Positions 35,160 through 45,874 of a stretch of DNA of 64,000 bases are shown in pieces. Source of the stretch: an uncultured Bacteroidales bacterium (GTDB lineage: Bacteria; Bacteroidota; Bacteroidia; Bacteroidales; ML635J-15); the NCBI GenBank assembly GCA_905234755.1, contig CAJOIT010000011.1, positions 1 to 64,000 of the forward strand, written 5' to 3'. A program made the position numbers and the translations under genes. The notes below the pieces were generated by a model that did not search any database, was not told where the DNA came from, and saw only the letters and a program-made list of their open reading frames with translations. How positions within the stretch are numbered: the stretch's first letter is position 1; each line of letters begins with the position of its first letter.

Positions 35160-37082
35160 TTATTCTACTACTATGTTCTTCACAACAATGCCATCGGCTG
35201 TTGCAATTCTAACCATGTAGTTAGCCTTTGCAAAACCATTAGCATCGATAGTTTCGAAGTTAGAATTTACATCCTTGCTCATTACTACGCGACCTGTCAT
35301 GTCGATGATAGTGATGTTCTGCATTCCTTCTGCTGCAATGTTGATGATTGAGCTTGTTGGGTTAGGATAAACGCTGATTTCGCTGATTGCATTTTCTTCA
35401 ACAGCAACACCCGAATCGGTAACGGTTACCGAAAGAGTAATAGTATCGGTTCTGGTTTCATCTGCGTTGTATGCAACAAGGGTTGTTGTATAGCTTCCTG
35501 CTGTTGTGTATGCAACTGCTACTGTAGTATTGGTTGAAGCTGCTGGGCTACCGCCTTCAAATGTCCAAGCGATGTGATCAGTGTTTTCGTTGCATGTACT
35601 TGTGTAGGTAACGGTTGTTCCTGTTTCAATAGAAAGCATTCTGTAAATATATAAGTCGGTGTAAGCAGGATCTGTAGTGAAGTTTGCTTCAACTGCATCC
35701 GGGTCAACAGAAGCTACGGTTACATATATTGACTTGGTGTTGCTGATAGTTTCATCCTCGTTGTAAGCAGTAAGAGTTGCTGTGAAGTAAGTGCCTGCTT
35801 CTGCGTAGGTAACAGTAACAACATCTTCAATAGAAGTTGCTGGTGAACCACCTTCGAATGACCATGCAATGTGGTGAGTATTTGCACTGCTTGCATTGGT
35901 AAATGTAACCGATTCGCCTTGATTGATTGAAATGTATGACAAATAACCGCCTAAGCTGGTAGCCTCAGGATTGGTAGTGAAGTCAGCTGTAACAGCATCT
36001 TCTTCTGATGCGGTAACGGTAACGGTAAGAGTGAACTCGTCGCTGGCAGATTCATCTGCATTATATGCAGTTAGAGTTGTTGTATATGTTCCTACTGCAT
36101 TGTAAGTTACAGCAACCACATTTTCGTTTGAGCTTGCAGGAGAACCGCCTTCGAATGCCCAAGCAATATGGTCTGCACCTGTACTGGTGTTGGTGTAGGT
36201 AACAGTCGTTCCTGTTTGAACAGACAATGTTCTGTAAACATACAAGTCGGTATATGCAGGGTCGGTTGTAAAGCTTGCGTCAATATCAGTTCCTGTTCCA
36301 GCAACTTCTATCGAAACCGACTTGGTTTCGCTCTGTGATTCGTCAGCATTGTAAGCTGTGAGGGTTGCTGTGTAAGTTCCTGCTGTTGCGTATGTAACGG
36401 TAACATTAGCAGCTGTAGAAGTTGCAGGAGAACCGCCTTCGAATGACCATGCAATGTGGTCAGCACCTGTGCTGAGGTCTGCAAATGCGACAGTTTCGCC
36501 TTCACTGATGTGAACAGCCGGATTATACATACCTGTAGCTGAAGGATTGGTTGAGAAGTTTGCTGCCATCTCACCAGCTTCAACGACTTGAATGGTGATG
36601 TTCGTTGAAACGCCATTAGATCCATTTGTATAACCATTTGCCAAACTTACTCCAGTTCCACCTTCCAATTCTGCTCTCATATTCAAATTGTATGTTCCAG
36701 CAGTGGTAGGAGTACCAGTAATACGCAAGGTATATGTACCATTGGCAGCCATCGGGTTTGCGCTTGCACAAGCTGTCAAACCATCAGGAAGATTAACAAG
36801 TTCGTTTGCAGTGATACTTGTAATTGATAAATTAATCCAACCTAATGCTGAACTTATAGCTGAACCGCTTATTTGTGACGGAATCTTTATACTGATACAT
36901 TGGTCAACTGGTACGCCAACCGTCAAAGGTTCAAATGCTGTAGGATATGTAGGTATTACACCTGTAGAATAGTCTGCATCATTAGCATGTGGAGCACAAG
37001 CATCCTGACAAACAGGAATCTGTGCGAAACTGCACAAACTCATTGCAAAAACTGCAATTGCTGAAAGTAAAAACTTTTTCAT
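35160..37082 (-). CDS. Secreted four-PKD-domain protein with T9SS sorting domain
   Basis: A 640-residue protein with a signal peptide (MKKFLLSAIAVFAMSLCSFA). The N-terminal domain (about 22-165) has three cysteines near its start and ITGTPTTAGTYNLNMRAEL near its end. Four PKD domains follow (about 173-265, 266-362, 363-462, 463-558), each with the core HIAW(S/A/T)FEGGSPA and a GTYTTTLTAYNAD-like strand. PKD 2 and 4 resemble each other more than their neighbours. The tail (about 565-640, SVYPNPTSSIINIAAEGM to the end) is a T9SS type A sorting domain. It should reach the cell surface. It is the third gene of the unit with the TonB receptor, 30 bases after its two-PKD paralogue. Confidence 0.9.
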   Translation of the reverse strand: MKKFLLSAIAVFAMSLCSFAQIPVCQDACAPHANDADYSTGVIPTYPTAFEPLTVGVPVDQCISIKIPSQISGSAISSALGWINLSITSITANELVNLPDGLTACASANPMAANGTYTLRITGTPTTAGTYNLNMRAELEGGTGVSLANGYTNGSNGVSTNITIQVVEAGEMAANFSTNPSATGMYNPAVHISEGETVAFADLSTGADHIAWSFEGGSPATSTAANVTVTYATAGTYTATLTAYNADESQSETKSVSIEVAGTGTDIDASFTTDPAYTDLYVYRTLSVQTGTTVTYTNTSTGADHIAWAFEGGSPASSNENVVAVTYNAVGTYTTTLTAYNADESASDEFTLTVTVTASEEDAVTADFTTNPEATSLGGYLSYISINQGESVTFTNASSANTHHIAWSFEGGSPATSIEDVVTVTYAEAGTYFTATLTAYNEDETISNTKSIYVTVASVDPDAVEANFTTDPAYTDLYIYRMLSIETGTTVTYTSTCNENTDHIAWTFEGGSPAASTNTTVAVAYTTAGSYTTTLVAYNADETRTDTITLSVTVTDSGVAVEENAISEISVYPNPTSSIINIAAEGMQNITIIDMTGRVVMSKDVNSNFETIDANGFAKANYMVRIATADGIVVKNIVVE

Positions 37083-37112
37083 CTCTATACTAATTTTAAA
37101 AATTAAACTCTA

Positions 37113-38405
37113 TTACATTTTAATAATTCGCTTTACAGAAGTACCCTTCTTGGTTTCCACCTTAACCATATATTCTGATTTTGCGAAACCTTCAAGGTCT
37201 ATACTTGCTGCCGAGCAACTTTCGTTTGCAAAATAAACAACTCTTCCCGACATGTCAATAATGCTAACCGAAACAAGGTCTTCTGCCTCAATGTTGAGGA
37301 TGCTGCTTGTCGGGTTCGGGTAAACGCTTACAAGATTATCGATTTCGTAGTCATTGATGCCGACAATGCTTATTGTACGGGCTATGGAATCGCGACCATA
37401 TTCATTTTCTGCAACAAGCGAAATTAGATAATCACCTTCTTCTGCAAATGTTACTACAGGATTTTGTTCGGTAGATGATTCTGGTGTTCCATTAGCAAAT
37501 GTCCAGCTCCATGTGCTTGGCAGGTTTGTGCTAAGGTCGTTGAACTGAACCGAGAAACCTTCTTCCAACTGAGTTGTAGAGAATGAGAAATCTGCTCTAG
37601 GAGCTTCGCCTGTTTCTGGCTCGGTAACGGTAATATATGTTGCTTCTTCCTTGGTGTTTTCACCGCAAGCATTAGCGACTGTCAAGGAAACTCGATATGT
37701 ACCTGGAGTAGAGTACATTACACGAGGATTTTCCTCTGTTGAAGTCGCTGGGTTACCACCTTCAAATGTCCAAGTGCGAGTTGCCTGATAGCCTGTTGAC
37801 GTGTTTGTGAAGTCAACTGCATTACCTGCTGCTATTTCGGTTGCACTTGCAGAAAATCCAGCTACTGGAGCAGAACCTTCCTCCACCGTAACTTGAATTG
37901 CATCCATACCATTGGGGAAGAACGTGTCGGTATTCAATGAAAGCACATAGCTTGATGATAATACTGCGCGTAATTTAAGTTGGAATGTTCCTGATTGGGT
38001 TGGTGTTCCTGTAAGATGAATTGTGTAATATCCATCAGGCTGCCAATTTGCATCCGACAAACAATAAGAAACACCTTCTGGCAATCCGCCAAATCCCTTT
38101 ACTTCTATACCACTCAGAGGAATCGAGTAATTAATGGTTCCAAGTCCAACCGATGACGGATTTATCGATGACGGACAATGCATTGTAATACATACATCCA
38201 AAGGTTCGCAAGTCCTGATTGTAGGAAAGTACTCGCTGTTTACATCTGGCTCGTATGGAACTACTCCACTTGAGAAATGCCCGTTTATATTTGGTTCACA
38301 AGCTTCGCCTGCACCACATATTATAATAGGGTCGCTTACATCAAATTGCGCACTGGCAACAAATGCCATGGCAACAAATAAAAGTACTGATAAAATCTTC
38401 TTCAT
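37113..38405 (-). CDS. Secreted two-PKD-domain protein with T9SS sorting domain
   Basis: A 430-residue paralogue of the downstream protein. It has a signal peptide (MKKILSVLLFVAMAFVASAQ) and an N-terminal domain (about 21-175) with CGAGEACEP, then GLPEGVSYC and LTGTPTQSGTFQLKLRAVL, matching the neighbour's layout. Two PKD domains follow (about 180-262 and 270-348; TWTFEGGNPATS and TWSWTFANGTPESS), then a T9SS type A tail (SVYPNPTSSILNIEAEDL to the end, about 358-430). It starts 10 bases after the TonB receptor stop, so it is surely co-transcribed. I infer a surface-exposed partner of the receptor; the ligand is unknown. Confidence 0.9.
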   Translation of the reverse strand: MKKILSVLLFVAMAFVASAQFDVSDPIIICGAGEACEPNINGHFSSGVVPYEPDVNSEYFPTIRTCEPLDVCITMHCPSSINPSSVGLGTINYSIPLSGIEVKGFGGLPEGVSYCLSDANWQPDGYYTIHLTGTPTQSGTFQLKLRAVLSSSYVLSLNTDTFFPNGMDAIQVTVEEGSAPVAGFSASATEIAAGNAVDFTNTSTGYQATRTWTFEGGNPATSTEENPRVMYSTPGTYRVSLTVANACGENTKEEATYITVTEPETGEAPRADFSFSTTQLEEGFSVQFNDLSTNLPSTWSWTFANGTPESSTEQNPVVTFAEEGDYLISLVAENEYGRDSIARTISIVGINDYEIDNLVSVYPNPTSSILNIEAEDLVSVSIIDMSGRVVYFANESCSAASIDLEGFAKSEYMVKVETKKGTSVKRIIKM

Positions 38406-38415
38406 ATCCTAAATA

Positions 38416-40809
38416 TTAAAATTTTGCTGATAATGATACTTCAAAGCGGCGTGGAGCGCAAATGTCGCCCGGACGACCGCAATATACTTGATTCAAAAGG
38501 TTCTTTACGTGGAACGAAAGTTTAGTTTCCTTATAAAGCTTTGCGCCTACATAGAAGTCTATATTCCAGAAATTTTGTTCTGCAGTCCTAATGCGATAGT
38601 CCCAGTAACCTGGCAGAATAATTGAACTCAAAACTGCATAGTCGCCGATTACTTCTTCGGCAGGACGCTCGTCGCAGAACAGACGGTCAACATTCTTGAC
38701 CTTGCTCTTCCAAACTAAGTCGATACCAACTTCAAACCATTTTGCAGTAAGGCTGACATCGGCTTTTACAGAATGCTTGTATCTGTATTTCAAAGTCTTG
38801 TCATCGGTTGATGTTGACGGGTCAATGTCGTCAGAAATGTATTTCGGATTGTTGTAGGTGTAGCCAACCATTGCATTGAGTTCGCCCCAGTTGCCAAGTG
38901 GACCGGTAATTACACCTGAAAGGTCAACACCAAATATGTCGGCATTGCCAACATTGGCACACTGGAATCCCATTTCTGGGTCGCCAACCTGACCGAGCAC
39001 GTATGGTTCGCCAGTAAGCGAATTAAGCACCACAAATCCGAACTCCATCATATTGTACATTCGCTGGAAATATATTGCAGCATCGGCGAAGCCTTTCCAT
39101 TTACCGAACTTGTAGCCCTGCTTTGCACCAACCTCCACGCTCCAGCTTGTTTCGGGAGTAAGATTTAGGTTCGGGAATACCTTGACTGCACCAAGAGCCA
39201 TCGAAATGAATTTCTCGGAAACGGCAGGAAACCTGTAGCCCTGTCCGAACGAAGCACGCAGGAAAGTGGCCTCGGCAACCTGATAGTTTACACCTAGACG
39301 AGCAACCGGCTTAATCGGAATATTAATGGTATCCTTGCCAAACTTAAGTTCGGTTTTGGTCATTGATGTATCGACCTTGAAATACTCGAAGCGTACACCG
39401 AGCGAGAACTTAAGTCTACCATAACGGGCATCGCCCTGTACATACGCAGCAACCTCGTTGCTATAGTGGTTGCTGAACATATTTGATATTACAACCTGAT
39501 AATTATCTACAGCACCTGCCGAAATTTTCCAGTGTTCCAACGACTTTTGGTACTGATACTCTGCGTACCAAACATCACCAAGGCTGTTTTTCATAGTGTC
39601 GTTGGAAATTTCGTTCAATGTGCGGAAGAATCTTGTGCGAAGGCTGTGACGGTCCTCGTTTTTCGGACAGATGTACTGAACAAATGGGTCAACATTTACC
39701 CTGTAGCCCTGAGTAGGAGCAGATGAACCACCAAACATAGTATTCGAAACATACGGCATCGTATCCGATTGCCACATGAAGAAGTCGCTAATCTGGTTGA
39801 GCATGTAGTTTGCATTTACGCCAATCGAAAGTCCGTCCACCTTCTTGAAACGATAGCGTAGGTTTGTATTCAATCGTGCACGGCGTTCATTTTCGGTATC
39901 GCGGAAACCTTCGTTCTTGTAGAAGTTTCCACCAAGCACAAAGTCGAAGTTACCAAACTGCTGACTATGCAGGAAACTAGCTCCATAATAAGCAGGATTC
40001 TGTTCGTTGCCCCACCATTTGAAACGGTCATCTGCAGGATTTCCATAAACGCCAAAGAATGCGTTAACCTTTGTAACAGGCTCAGCTGTAGGATATGCCG
40101 TTCGGATGTTTATCACGCCGCCCAATGCCTGCGAACCGAACAATGCCGATGATGCACCTTTCAACACCTCTACCTGCGAAATGTTCTCGGTGGGAATATA
40201 GTTCCACTTTGCATCGGCAATGTCGGCCGACATGATTGGCATTTCATCAACCAGTATCATGACGCGGCTACCTGCGCCATAGCTCCATCCCGTGCAAGAA
40301 CGGATACTCGGCTGGTGGTTGTTAACATCAACACCCGGAACCTTGTTGAGAGAAGACTCTATATTATAGGTGTTCTTGTTTTCTATCATCTGTGGCTTCA
40401 GGACTTCCATCGAAATGGTGATGTCCTGCAATTTCTGCTCGTACTTACCGGCACTCACAACCACCTCATCGATGATTTCGGCATCCTGAGCAAGAACCAC
40501 ATTCTTAGTAACATCAGTACCAGAAATAGTTATTTCCTCGTTATGATTTTTGTACCCTATATAATTGTACTTAACCTTGTATGAACCAGCAGGCAGTGCA
40601 ATTTCGTAGTTGCCATCAAAATCGGTACTTGTTCCAGTCTTTACTTTCTCGTTGGTGCTTGTAACCATGACATTTACACCAAAAAGTCCTTCCTTTGTGG
40701 CTTCGTCAGTAACCTTGCCTTTAAGTTTTGCCGACTGCGAATAGCCGTCTGCACATAATATAATACATGCGATAATAGCAAATGTGCTTGATAATAAATG
40801 TTTTATCAT
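38416..40809 (-). CDS. TonB-dependent outer-membrane receptor
   Basis: A 797-residue protein: signal peptide, a CarboxypepD-regulatory-like domain (about 26-108, KLKGKVTDEATKEGLFGVNV), a short linker (EIIDEVVVSAGKYEQ), a plug domain (about 120-235, with GSRVMILVDEMPIM and VLKGASSALFGSQALGGVIN), and a 22-strand-type barrel ending FEVSLSAKF. Such receptors take up metal complexes, cofactors or oligosaccharides using TonB energy. No SusD, ABC transporter or enzyme gene is nearby to name a substrate; instead two T9SS-exported PKD proteins follow directly. A -7 box (TATTTTTG on the minus strand, 40833-40840) lies 23 bases upstream. Confidence 0.93.
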   Translation of the reverse strand: MIKHLLSSTFAIIACIILCADGYSQSAKLKGKVTDEATKEGLFGVNVMVTSTNEKVKTGTSTDFDGNYEIALPAGSYKVKYNYIGYKNHNEEITISGTDVTKNVVLAQDAEIIDEVVVSAGKYEQKLQDITISMEVLKPQMIENKNTYNIESSLNKVPGVDVNNHQPSIRSCTGWSYGAGSRVMILVDEMPIMSADIADAKWNYIPTENISQVEVLKGASSALFGSQALGGVINIRTAYPTAEPVTKVNAFFGVYGNPADDRFKWWGNEQNPAYYGASFLHSQQFGNFDFVLGGNFYKNEGFRDTENERRARLNTNLRYRFKKVDGLSIGVNANYMLNQISDFFMWQSDTMPYVSNTMFGGSSAPTQGYRVNVDPFVQYICPKNEDRHSLRTRFFRTLNEISNDTMKNSLGDVWYAEYQYQKSLEHWKISAGAVDNYQVVISNMFSNHYSNEVAAYVQGDARYGRLKFSLGVRFEYFKVDTSMTKTELKFGKDTINIPIKPVARLGVNYQVAEATFLRASFGQGYRFPAVSEKFISMALGAVKVFPNLNLTPETSWSVEVGAKQGYKFGKWKGFADAAIYFQRMYNMMEFGFVVLNSLTGEPYVLGQVGDPEMGFQCANVGNADIFGVDLSGVITGPLGNWGELNAMVGYTYNNPKYISDDIDPSTSTDDKTLKYRYKHSVKADVSLTAKWFEVGIDLVWKSKVKNVDRLFCDERPAEEVIGDYAVLSSIILPGYWDYRIRTAEQNFWNIDFYVGAKLYKETKLSFHVKNLLNQVYCGRPGDICAPRRFEVSLSAKF

Positions 40810-40840
40810 ATAGTTTGCCTTTTAACAAGTTGCAAAAATA

Positions 40841-41291
40841 ATTCATTTTTCTCCTTGTGCTTGTTTTTAGGGCATATTTTACTCACAGCCCATTGTTCAA
40901 CACTCAAACAATCAAATAGTTATAATGAAAATCCAAAACGATGATTTACATTAAATTTTAGAGCGTTTTATGCAGATTATATTTATTGTTGCTGGATAAA
41001 TATAATATTATCAAGGCAACACATTGTACATACGCAAGGTCTTGCATTCCGTCCTTCGGGATTTGCACTCCCGAAGGCAAGAATATAAGGATATTTTATC
41101 CGCAAAAACCTCTCATACAGAGCAATAACTATCATTGAAACAAAAAAAACGAAATCAGATACTGAAACAAGTTCAGAATGACATTCCGTTTTTTAGAAAC
41201 AGCGTCAGCGTAGAAACGGCGAAGCCATTCAAACGACTTTAGAGGCTGTCTGCAAGGCTGTTAGCCTGTCAGCCTTCAAGTCTGTTAGACA
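40841..41291. repeat. Repeat-rich spacer between parC and the TonB receptor
   Basis: No gene. It holds AT-rich DNA; a 9-bp hairpin (CCTTCGGGA, loop TTTGCAC, TCCCGAAGG; 41053-41077) inside a larger imperfect CTTGC...CAAG structure; AAGGATATTTTATCC (about 41088-41101); CTGAAACAAGTTCAG followed by AATGACA (about 41161-41182); mini-hairpins CAGCGTCAGCG and CGGCGAAGCC (41203-41229); and an AGGCTGT array (41241-41290). I see no cobalamin or other known riboswitch box. Confidence 0.7.
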
Positions 41292-43922
41292 TTAGAACAG
41301 ACTCATCTGCGTCCCGCTGTCGGGCATAAATCCATCATCGGTTTCAGGAGCTTCCTCTACTTGCGGTTCTTCTTCCTCCGATTTTTCGTCCTCGGGCTTG
41401 ACAAGCGGTTCGATGAAACAAATTTCCTTAACAGCATATGTAGTAAGTCGTTTGCCTCGTGCAGTAATACCCTTAACTCCGATAAATTCTTCGGCATCAA
41501 TGATTTCCGGTTCGCGCTTTTCATCCTTGCCACCGAAGGTTATCTTCAGCTGCGGATGCTTGTCCTCGTTGACGGCAAGCATGTACGAGCCTTCGTATTC
41601 CGAAATAAACGACTGCGGTTTTGTCATTTCCTGTACATTGAAACGCTTAAGATAATAGAAGTTCTGTTCGGCATCGAAATGAACGGCTGTGAAAACCTTA
41701 TCGGGATTGTACTTTTCTATTATCAGAATGTCGTCGTTGTAGTGGTTCGACAGGTCGAAATTGGTAAAAATGCAGTCGCCAGCATTGGTAACTACGAGAA
41801 TCTTGTCGGTTCCTGAGAATTCGCCCAAGTACTGTCCGCGTCCATCCACATTCAGACGCAAAACATCCTTGTCGAACCATATCTTGCGACCACCAAGCGT
41901 TGATATACCTTCCTCCTTCTGCGTAATCTTGTGAATTTCGGTACGAGCGAAAATATTTCCCTGCGCATCGCGGTTCTTTATGGCAATATCCTTGAAATCG
42001 ACCTCGAATGTGAGCTTGCGCAATTTTGGCTTCGGCTTCAGCTTGCAGGAGATAACTTCGGCTTCACCATTGGCGTTTGCCTTGAAGTACAGCAACTTCG
42101 AACCAGGAGTTCCCTTGGTGATGTCGTATTCCTTGTCGCGAATGACATTTGTAATTGCAAAACGCTTGATGTATGATGTTGCCGACTTGCCATCCCGGTA
42201 AACCACATTGTATATGGTGCGCTTGTCGTTCTTGCGGTAAACAGCCACATGGATGATTCCCTTGCCGAAGAAAGCCTTTTCCGCAACCTTTGACACCTGA
42301 TATGTACCGTCTTCGCGGATGACAATGATGTCATCTATGTCGGAACAATCGCACACATATTCGTCCTTCTTCAAGCCATAGCCAACGAAGCCTTCTTCCT
42401 TGTTGATGTAGAGCTTTTCGTTTGCAACAGCAACCTCGCCGGCATCAATAGAATCGAAGTTGCGGATTTCGGTCTTGCGGTCGCGACCTTCGCCGTACTT
42501 TTCCTTGATGTGCTTGTAATAATTTATGGTGTAGTCAACGATATGGTCGAGGTCGTTCTGTACGGCTTTTATCTGTTCCTGTATTGCTATCAAGTCCTCG
42601 TCTGCCTTCTCAATGTTGAAGCGGAGAATACGTTTCATCTTTATTTCCAGCAACTTCAAGATGTCCTCGGTTGTGACCTCGCGCATAAGTTTCAGCTTGT
42701 GAGCGATAATCTTGGAATGGATGAACTCTACTGCCTCATCATTGGATCCAGCATTTTCGTAAGCTTTTTCCTTGTAGATGCGTTTTTCGATGAACCATTT
42801 TTCGAGCGACTGGTAATGCCATTGCTCTTCGAGTTCGTTCATCTTGATTTTCAGTTCCTGACGGAGCAGTTCCAAAGTGTTGCGCACTGAGGCCTCAAGA
42901 ATTTCGGTAACCGATGCAAAACGAGGCTTGTCCTCCTCAATTACACAGGCATTTGGAGATATTGAAACCTGGCAGTTTGTAAATGCATAAAGTGCATCAA
43001 TTGTAACATCTGCAGAAACTCCTGCTTGAAGTTCGATGACGATTTCGGCATTTTCGGCGGTGTTGTCGTCAACCTTCTTGATTTTGATTTTGCCCTTTTC
43101 GTTGGCCTTCAAGATTGTGTCGATGATTCCGCTAGTGGTCTGTCCGTAAGGGATTTCCCTTATGGCAAGAGTTTTCTTGTCAACCTTTTCGATTCGAGCA
43201 CGGATGAGCAACTTGCCACCACGCTGACCATCGTTGTAGCGACTTACATCAATAAGTCCGCCAGTCGGGAAGTCGGGATAAAGTTGTACCGGTTCGTCCC
43301 TAAGTACTGCTATACAGCCGTCGAGCAGTTCGTTGAAATTGTGTGGTAGAACTATTGAGTTGAGACCTACAGCAATACCTTCGACACCCTGAGCCAGCAA
43401 AAGCGGGAATTTTATAGGCAGATTTATAGGTTCCTGCTTACGACCATCGTACGAATCCTTCCAAAATGTAGTCTTGTTGTTGAAAGCCACCTCGAGAGCA
43501 AACTTCGAAAGGCGAGCCTCAATGTAACGCGGAGCAGCAGCACTGTCGCCTGTAAGGATGTTACCCCAGTTACCTTGAGTATCGATGAGCAGATCCTTTT
43601 GTCCGAGCTGCACCAATGCGCCGCCAATCGCGGCATCTCCGTGAGGGTGGTACTGCATGGTTTGACCGACTATGTTTGCCACCTTGTTGAAACGACCATC
43701 ATCTATCTGCTTCATTGCGTGAAGGATACGGCGCTGTACGGGTTTCAGACCATCGTAAATGTGCGGCACGGCACGCTCAAGAATTACATACGAGGCATAG
43801 TCCAGAAACCAGTTCTGGAACATATTTTTCATGCGGGTAATGGTAACACCAGTTTCGGGGTTGAGTTCCACCTCGATAGCCTTGGTATCTTCCTGCGGTA
43901 TATTTTTGTTTTCGTCGTCCAT
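41292..43922 (-). CDS. parC: DNA topoisomerase IV subunit A (ParC-type)
   Basis: An 876-residue type IIA topoisomerase breakage-reunion subunit. The active tyrosine lies in SAAAPRYIEARLS (Tyr133), and the quinolone-region sequence YHPHGDAAIGGALVQLGQ precedes it. A coiled-coil tower (about 370-480) and a beta-pinwheel C-terminal domain follow, with an acidic tail ending in SGTQMSLF. With ParE it separates linked daughter chromosomes. ParC rather than GyrA is chosen because it is encoded directly after parE (12 bases) and the C-terminal domain lacks a clear GyrA box. Length is normal for Bacteroidota ParC. Confidence 0.9.
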   Translation of the reverse strand: MDDENKNIPQEDTKAIEVELNPETGVTITRMKNMFQNWFLDYASYVILERAVPHIYDGLKPVQRRILHAMKQIDDGRFNKVANIVGQTMQYHPHGDAAIGGALVQLGQKDLLIDTQGNWGNILTGDSAAAPRYIEARLSKFALEVAFNNKTTFWKDSYDGRKQEPINLPIKFPLLLAQGVEGIAVGLNSIVLPHNFNELLDGCIAVLRDEPVQLYPDFPTGGLIDVSRYNDGQRGGKLLIRARIEKVDKKTLAIREIPYGQTTSGIIDTILKANEKGKIKIKKVDDNTAENAEIVIELQAGVSADVTIDALYAFTNCQVSISPNACVIEEDKPRFASVTEILEASVRNTLELLRQELKIKMNELEEQWHYQSLEKWFIEKRIYKEKAYENAGSNDEAVEFIHSKIIAHKLKLMREVTTEDILKLLEIKMKRILRFNIEKADEDLIAIQEQIKAVQNDLDHIVDYTINYYKHIKEKYGEGRDRKTEIRNFDSIDAGEVAVANEKLYINKEEGFVGYGLKKDEYVCDCSDIDDIIVIREDGTYQVSKVAEKAFFGKGIIHVAVYRKNDKRTIYNVVYRDGKSATSYIKRFAITNVIRDKEYDITKGTPGSKLLYFKANANGEAEVISCKLKPKPKLRKLTFEVDFKDIAIKNRDAQGNIFARTEIHKITQKEEGISTLGGRKIWFDKDVLRLNVDGRGQYLGEFSGTDKILVVTNAGDCIFTNFDLSNHYNDDILIIEKYNPDKVFTAVHFDAEQNFYYLKRFNVQEMTKPQSFISEYEGSYMLAVNEDKHPQLKITFGGKDEKREPEIIDAEEFIGVKGITARGKRLTTYAVKEICFIEPLVKPEDEKSEEEEPQVEEAPETDDGFMPDSGTQMSLF

Positions 43923-43934
43923 AATTTCCAGTTT

Positions 43935-45806
43935 TTAGTCTTCCTCCATTCTGAGGTTCTCGATAATGAAGTTCTGTCGTTCCTGAGTGTTGTTGCCCAT
44001 AAAATATTCGAGCAATGCCTTTATGTTGTCGTCCTTCGACAGGGTAACGGGCGACAGTTTCATATCGGGACCGATGAAGTTCTTGAATTCCTGCCAGTTG
44101 ATTTCACCAAGACCTTTAAATCGGGTAGTTTCCGAATTCTTGATTTTCTTCTGGGCCTCGTCGCGTTCGTTTTCGGTATAGCAGTACTTGGTTTCCTGCT
44201 TGTTGCGCACACGGAAAAGCGGTGTTTCGAGGATAAACAGATGCCCCTGCCTGATGATGTCGGGGAAAAACTGCAGGAAGAAAGTTATAAGCAACAACCT
44301 TATGTGCATACCGTCGACATCGGCATCGGTGGCGATTACCACATTGCGGTAGCGGATGTTGTCGATTCCCTCCTCGATGTTGAGTGCGGCCTGCAAAAGG
44401 TTGAACTCGTCGTTCTCGTAAACCACCTTCTTGGTCTTGCCATACGAGTTGAGTGGCTTACCGCGCAAGCTGAACACAGCCTGAGTGGTAACATCACGGC
44501 TCTTGGTGATGGAACCGCTTGCCGAATCACCCTCTGTGATGAAGATTGTACTTTCGTCGCGACGAGGATTGTTGCTGTTGTAGTGAATACGGCAGTCGCG
44601 CAGTTTTTCGTTGTGCAAACTGACCTTTTTTGCCTTCTCGCGAGCAAGTTTCTGTACGCCTGATATAGCCTTGCGTTCCTTTTCGGATGACTGGATTTTC
44701 TCAAGCATTATGTTTGAAATATCCTTGTTCTTGTGCAGATAGTTGTCAACCTCGCGCTTAATGAAGTCGCCGATGAACTTGTTGACGCTAATGCCCGACA
44801 ATTGAAATGGGTTTCCTTTTTTATCCTTGTCTGGAGCCATATTGGTTGACCCAAGCTTAATTTTTGTCTGGCTTTCAAACACCGGTTCTATCACATTGAT
44901 TGCAATTGCCGCGACAATACCGCTACGAATATCCTGCGGCTCAAAATTTTTTCCGTAATATTCTTTAATCGTACGAGCAAGATGTTCTTTGAGCGCACTC
45001 TGATGAGTACCGCCCTGCGAAGTGTATTGTCCGTTTACAAACGAATAATATTCCTCACCGTTCTGGTCGGTATGGGTGAATGCAATCTCAATGTCGTCGC
45101 CTTTGAGGTGAATATGCGGATAAAGTGGTTCCGAATTATGGCGTTCTTTCACAAGGTCGAGAAGACCGTTTTTCGAAATGAATTTCTTGCCGTTGAAATT
45201 AAGCGTAAGCCCAGTGTTTAGGTAACTGTAGTTGCGGAACATCGTTTCGAGATATTCTTCGCGGAAGCGATAGTTGCCAAAAATCTCCTCGTCTGGGGTG
45301 AATTCAATGAAAGTGCCGTTTTTTTCTGTAGTCGGCTCAAGGTCGTATTCCTTCACCAATTTCCCCTTTTCGAAATCGGCGCGTTTTACCTTTCCGTCAC
45401 GGAACGACTTAGCGGTAAATTTTACAGATAGTGCATTAACTGCCTTTGTACCTACGCCATTAAGACCAACAGATTTTTGGAACGAATCATTTTCGTATTT
45501 CGCGCCTGTATTCATCACCGACACGGCTTCTATCATCTTTCCCTGCGGAATGCCTCGTCCATAGTCGCGGACTGATATGGTCTTTTCGTTTAGTTTGATT
45601 TCGATATTAAGCCCGCAATGCATACGGAATTCATCGATTGAATTGTCAACGACTTCCTTTACGAGGACATAGATTCCGTCGTCGGAAGCCTCGCCGTTGC
45701 CGAGCTTGCCAATGTACATACCGGGACGCAGACGCACGTGCTCAAGACCTTCGAGGGTGCGAATGTTGTCATCGGTGTAATTGCTTATGTTGTTGTTTTC
45801 TGCCAT
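43935..45806 (-). CDS. parE: DNA topoisomerase IV subunit B (ParE-type)
   Basis: A 623-residue GHKL ATPase subunit. Seen: the ATP-binding motif [10 protein letters not shown] (about 51-60), [22 protein letters not shown], the TOPRIM motifs TEGDSASGS and [13 protein letters not shown], and the C-terminal [10 protein letters not shown] region. I use the ATG at 45806 ([11 protein letters not shown]); an upstream in-frame ATG at 45830 falls inside a -7 box (TATTTTTG on the minus strand, 45828-45835). It is upstream of parC with a 12-base gap. Confidence 0.92.
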   Translation of the reverse strand: MAENNNISNYTDDNIRTLEGLEHVRLRPGMYIGKLGNGEASDDGIYVLVKEVVDNSIDEFRMHCGLNIEIKLNEKTISVRDYGRGIPQGKMIEAVSVMNTGAKYENDSFQKSVGLNGVGTKAVNALSVKFTAKSFRDGKVKRADFEKGKLVKEYDLEPTTEKNGTFIEFTPDEEIFGNYRFREEYLETMFRNYSYLNTGLTLNFNGKKFISKNGLLDLVKERHNSEPLYPHIHLKGDDIEIAFTHTDQNGEEYYSFVNGQYTSQGGTHQSALKEHLARTIKEYYGKNFEPQDIRSGIVAAIAINVIEPVFESQTKIKLGSTNMAPDKDKKGNPFQLSGISVNKFIGDFIKREVDNYLHKNKDISNIMLEKIQSSEKERKAISGVQKLAREKAKKVSLHNEKLRDCRIHYNSNNPRRDESTIFITEGDSASGSITKSRDVTTQAVFSLRGKPLNSYGKTKKVVYENDEFNLLQAALNIEEGIDNIRYRNVVIATDADVDGMHIRLLLITFFLQFFPDIIRQGHLFILETPLFRVRNKQETKYCYTENERDEAQKKIKNSETTRFKGLGEINWQEFKNFIGPDMKLSPVTLSKDDNIKALLEYFMGNNTQERQNFIIENLRMEED

Positions 45807-45874
45807 TGAACAAAAATTTTTGCTTTGCAAAAATACAACACCGCTACGCCAAAATCTGACCTACACCTTATTTT

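Noticed and set aside
40841..41291. Cobalamin or other riboswitch upstream of the TonB receptor
   Set aside because: No B12-box-like or other recognisable conserved core; the hairpins present belong to dispersed repeat families.
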